Shown here piece by piece: positions 4,613 through 5,431 of a stretch of 5,431 bases of DNA. Location: assembly GCA_913774725.1 (NCBI GenBank), contig CAJYIG010000324.1, forward strand, positions 1 to 5,431, given 5' to 3'. The notes beneath the pieces were generated by a model that had not been told where the DNA came from, did not search any database, and was given only the letters and a program-made list of their open reading frames with translations. This DNA comes from an uncultured Curtobacterium sp. Lineage in GTDB: Bacteria; Actinomycetota; Actinomycetes; Actinomycetales; Microbacteriaceae. Made by a program: the position numbers and the translations under genes. How positions within the stretch are numbered: the first letter of the stretch is position 1; each line of letters starts with the position of its first letter.

Positions 4613-5431
4613 TCAACGCTCGGCGTGCCGGCCGTGCTCGCGCTCGCGCCCCTCGGGCGCACCGGGGCGCGTCGTGCGCGATCCCGCCGGGGCCGGGCGT
4701 CGACCCGATGCGTCCACGCGTGGGACGGGACGGGTGCGCGGACCGTTGGACGGGCCTCCCGGTCGACCCGGACCGGACCGGTCCGCCTGCCGCACCACGG
4801 GGATGCGTCCGGTCGGGGTGGTCTCCTGCTCGAGGCCGTCGCGGCCGCCGGTGAAGACGTCGCCGGAGACGCGGTCGTCCTCCCAGTCGTCGTCGCGCAG
4901 CACGCTCAGCGTGCCGGTCTCGGTCGAGGTCAGGCCGTGGCGCTCGAGCTCGGCGTCCCGCTGCTTGCCGAGGAACTCGCGGTTCGCGTTCTGCGCGTCC
5001 TGGAACATCGTCGTGCGGTTGTTCACGATCGCGGAGATCCGACGGCGTTCCCACCACTGCTTGCCGAAGAACATGAGCACGAGCCCGGCCGCGGCGTAGC
5101 AGCCCATGGTGATCAGGCCGCGGCCGAACCCGGGGCCGACGCCGTAGATCTCGTGCTTGATCATGTCGACCATGCTCGAGCCGACCACGACGTGGTTGAG
5201 CCACGCGAAGGGCTCCGGCATGAACCACTTCGGGTACGCCCCGCCGGAGGACGGCATCGACAGGAAGACGAAGCAGATCATGGCGGGAGCGGCGATGAAG
5301 CGGCCGACGAAGTAGCTCAGCCCGTTGACCGCGAGACCGATCGCGACGATCCACCCCCACGCGATGAGGACGAGTTCGATCCAGTGCCCCCGGATCGCAC
5401 CGACGACGGGGCCGGCCAGTGTGTTCGTGAT
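4613..5431 (-). CDS. YhgE/Pip-like ABC-2-type membrane protein, C-terminal part (N-terminus outside window)
   Basis: The frame is open from the window end, giving 272 visible residues before a TGA at 4613-4615. Visible hydrophobic segments are about 18-39 (IELVLIAWGWIVAIGLAVNG), 41-59 (FVGRFIAAPAMICFVFLSM) and 104-123 (RGLITMGCYAAAGLVLMFFG). Between the last two lies PSSGGAYP (60-67) followed by a loop with MPEPF (71-75) and an amphipathic stretch to about 98. This SGG-x-x-P loop before the last membrane helix resembles the C-terminal part of YhgE/Pip and related ABC-2-type exporter-like proteins; I infer that membership from pattern, not a full alignment. Unusually, about 148 residues follow the last membrane helix: a charged helical stretch (about 127-165), an acidic patch (RDDDWEDD, 179-186), then a disordered Pro/Arg/Gly-rich end. 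By the positive residues after the last helix this tail should be cytoplasmic. An internal ATG at 5281 is not the start, because the frame continues with good membrane sequence. The 99-residue membrane protein follows 21 bp downstream. Confidence 0.65.
   Translation of the reverse strand: MTNTLAGPVVGAIRGHWIELVLIAWGWIVAIGLAVNGLSYFVGRFIAAPAMICFVFLSMPSSGGAYPKWFMPEPFAWLNHVVVGSSMVDMIKHEIYGVGPGFGRGLITMGCYAAAGLVLMFFGKQWWERRRISAIVNNRTTMFQDAQNANREFLGKQRDAELERHGLTSTETGTLSVLRDDDWEDDRVSGDVFTGGRDGLEQETTPTGRIPVVRQADRSGPGRPGGPSNGPRTRPVPRVDASGRRPAPAGSRTTRPGAPEGREREHGRHAER

Noticed and set aside
4775..4784. Palindrome GGACCGGTCC and nearby GGACC repeats as a possible operator
   Set aside because: It lies inside the low-complexity Arg/Pro/Gly-coding tail of the membrane protein, where such short GC-rich repeats arise by chance.
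4068..5360. A 430-codon open frame on the minus strand
   Set aside because: It is an Arg-rich shadow frame spanning part of the Nudix gene and both membrane-protein genes, with no recognisable domain. The true frames there have clear membrane segments or a Nudix box.
1..5431. A new multi-gene defence, CRISPR, mobile or biosynthetic system
   Set aside because: No direct-repeat array, transposase, integrase, terminal inverted repeat, RNA gene or linked set of related functions is seen. The genes read as ordinary chromosomal content.

Overview
This is high-GC DNA (roughly 70% G+C by eye, with G/C at most third codon positions), most likely a chromosomal contig end from an actinobacterium. The mix of genes and the style of the proteins suggest Microbacteriaceae, perhaps a Curtobacterium-like organism; this is inference from composition and protein resemblance, not from a marker gene. 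Bases 1-26 are not genomic: they match the Illumina TruSeq read-2/index adapter, so real sequence starts at base 27 and the window probably begins at an untrimmed contig end.

Layout. 27-1064 (minus) is a Fic-domain protein whose C-terminal end is cut off by the adapter. A 111-bp divergent intergenic region (1065-1175) separates it from 1176-2375 (plus), a metal-dependent amidohydrolase of the imidazolonepropionase-like group. A strong GC-rich hairpin (2387-2422) lies in the 52-bp gap between that gene and the convergent minus-strand gene 2428-3318, a PLP fold-type IV enzyme resembling 4-amino-4-deoxychorismate lyase. Just upstream of it on the same strand is a small uncharacterised protein (3354-3704), and the pair may be one transcription unit. 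An 84-bp divergent gap (3705-3788) leads to 3789-4295 (plus), a Nudix hydrolase resembling MTH1 over much of its length. Its stop codon overlaps the stop of the convergent 99-residue membrane protein 4292-4591 (minus), which sits 21 bp downstream of 4613-5431 (minus), the C-terminal part of a YhgE/Pip-like ABC-2-type membrane protein that runs off the window end.

The genes look like ordinary, mostly unrelated chromosomal genes: one possible AMPylase, one hydrolase, one likely folate-pathway enzyme, one nucleotide-pool hydrolase and a two-gene membrane operon. I see no mobile element, CRISPR array, RNA gene or defence island, and I do not find a convincing new multi-gene system. The points most worth a second look are the adapter artefact and the false fusion gene it produces, the unusual residue in the Fic inhibitory motif, substitutions at the nucleobase-recognition positions of the MTH1-like protein, TANNNT-like hexamers set 6-7 bp before several start codons (suggesting leaderless mRNAs), and the shared CTAG stop overlap.
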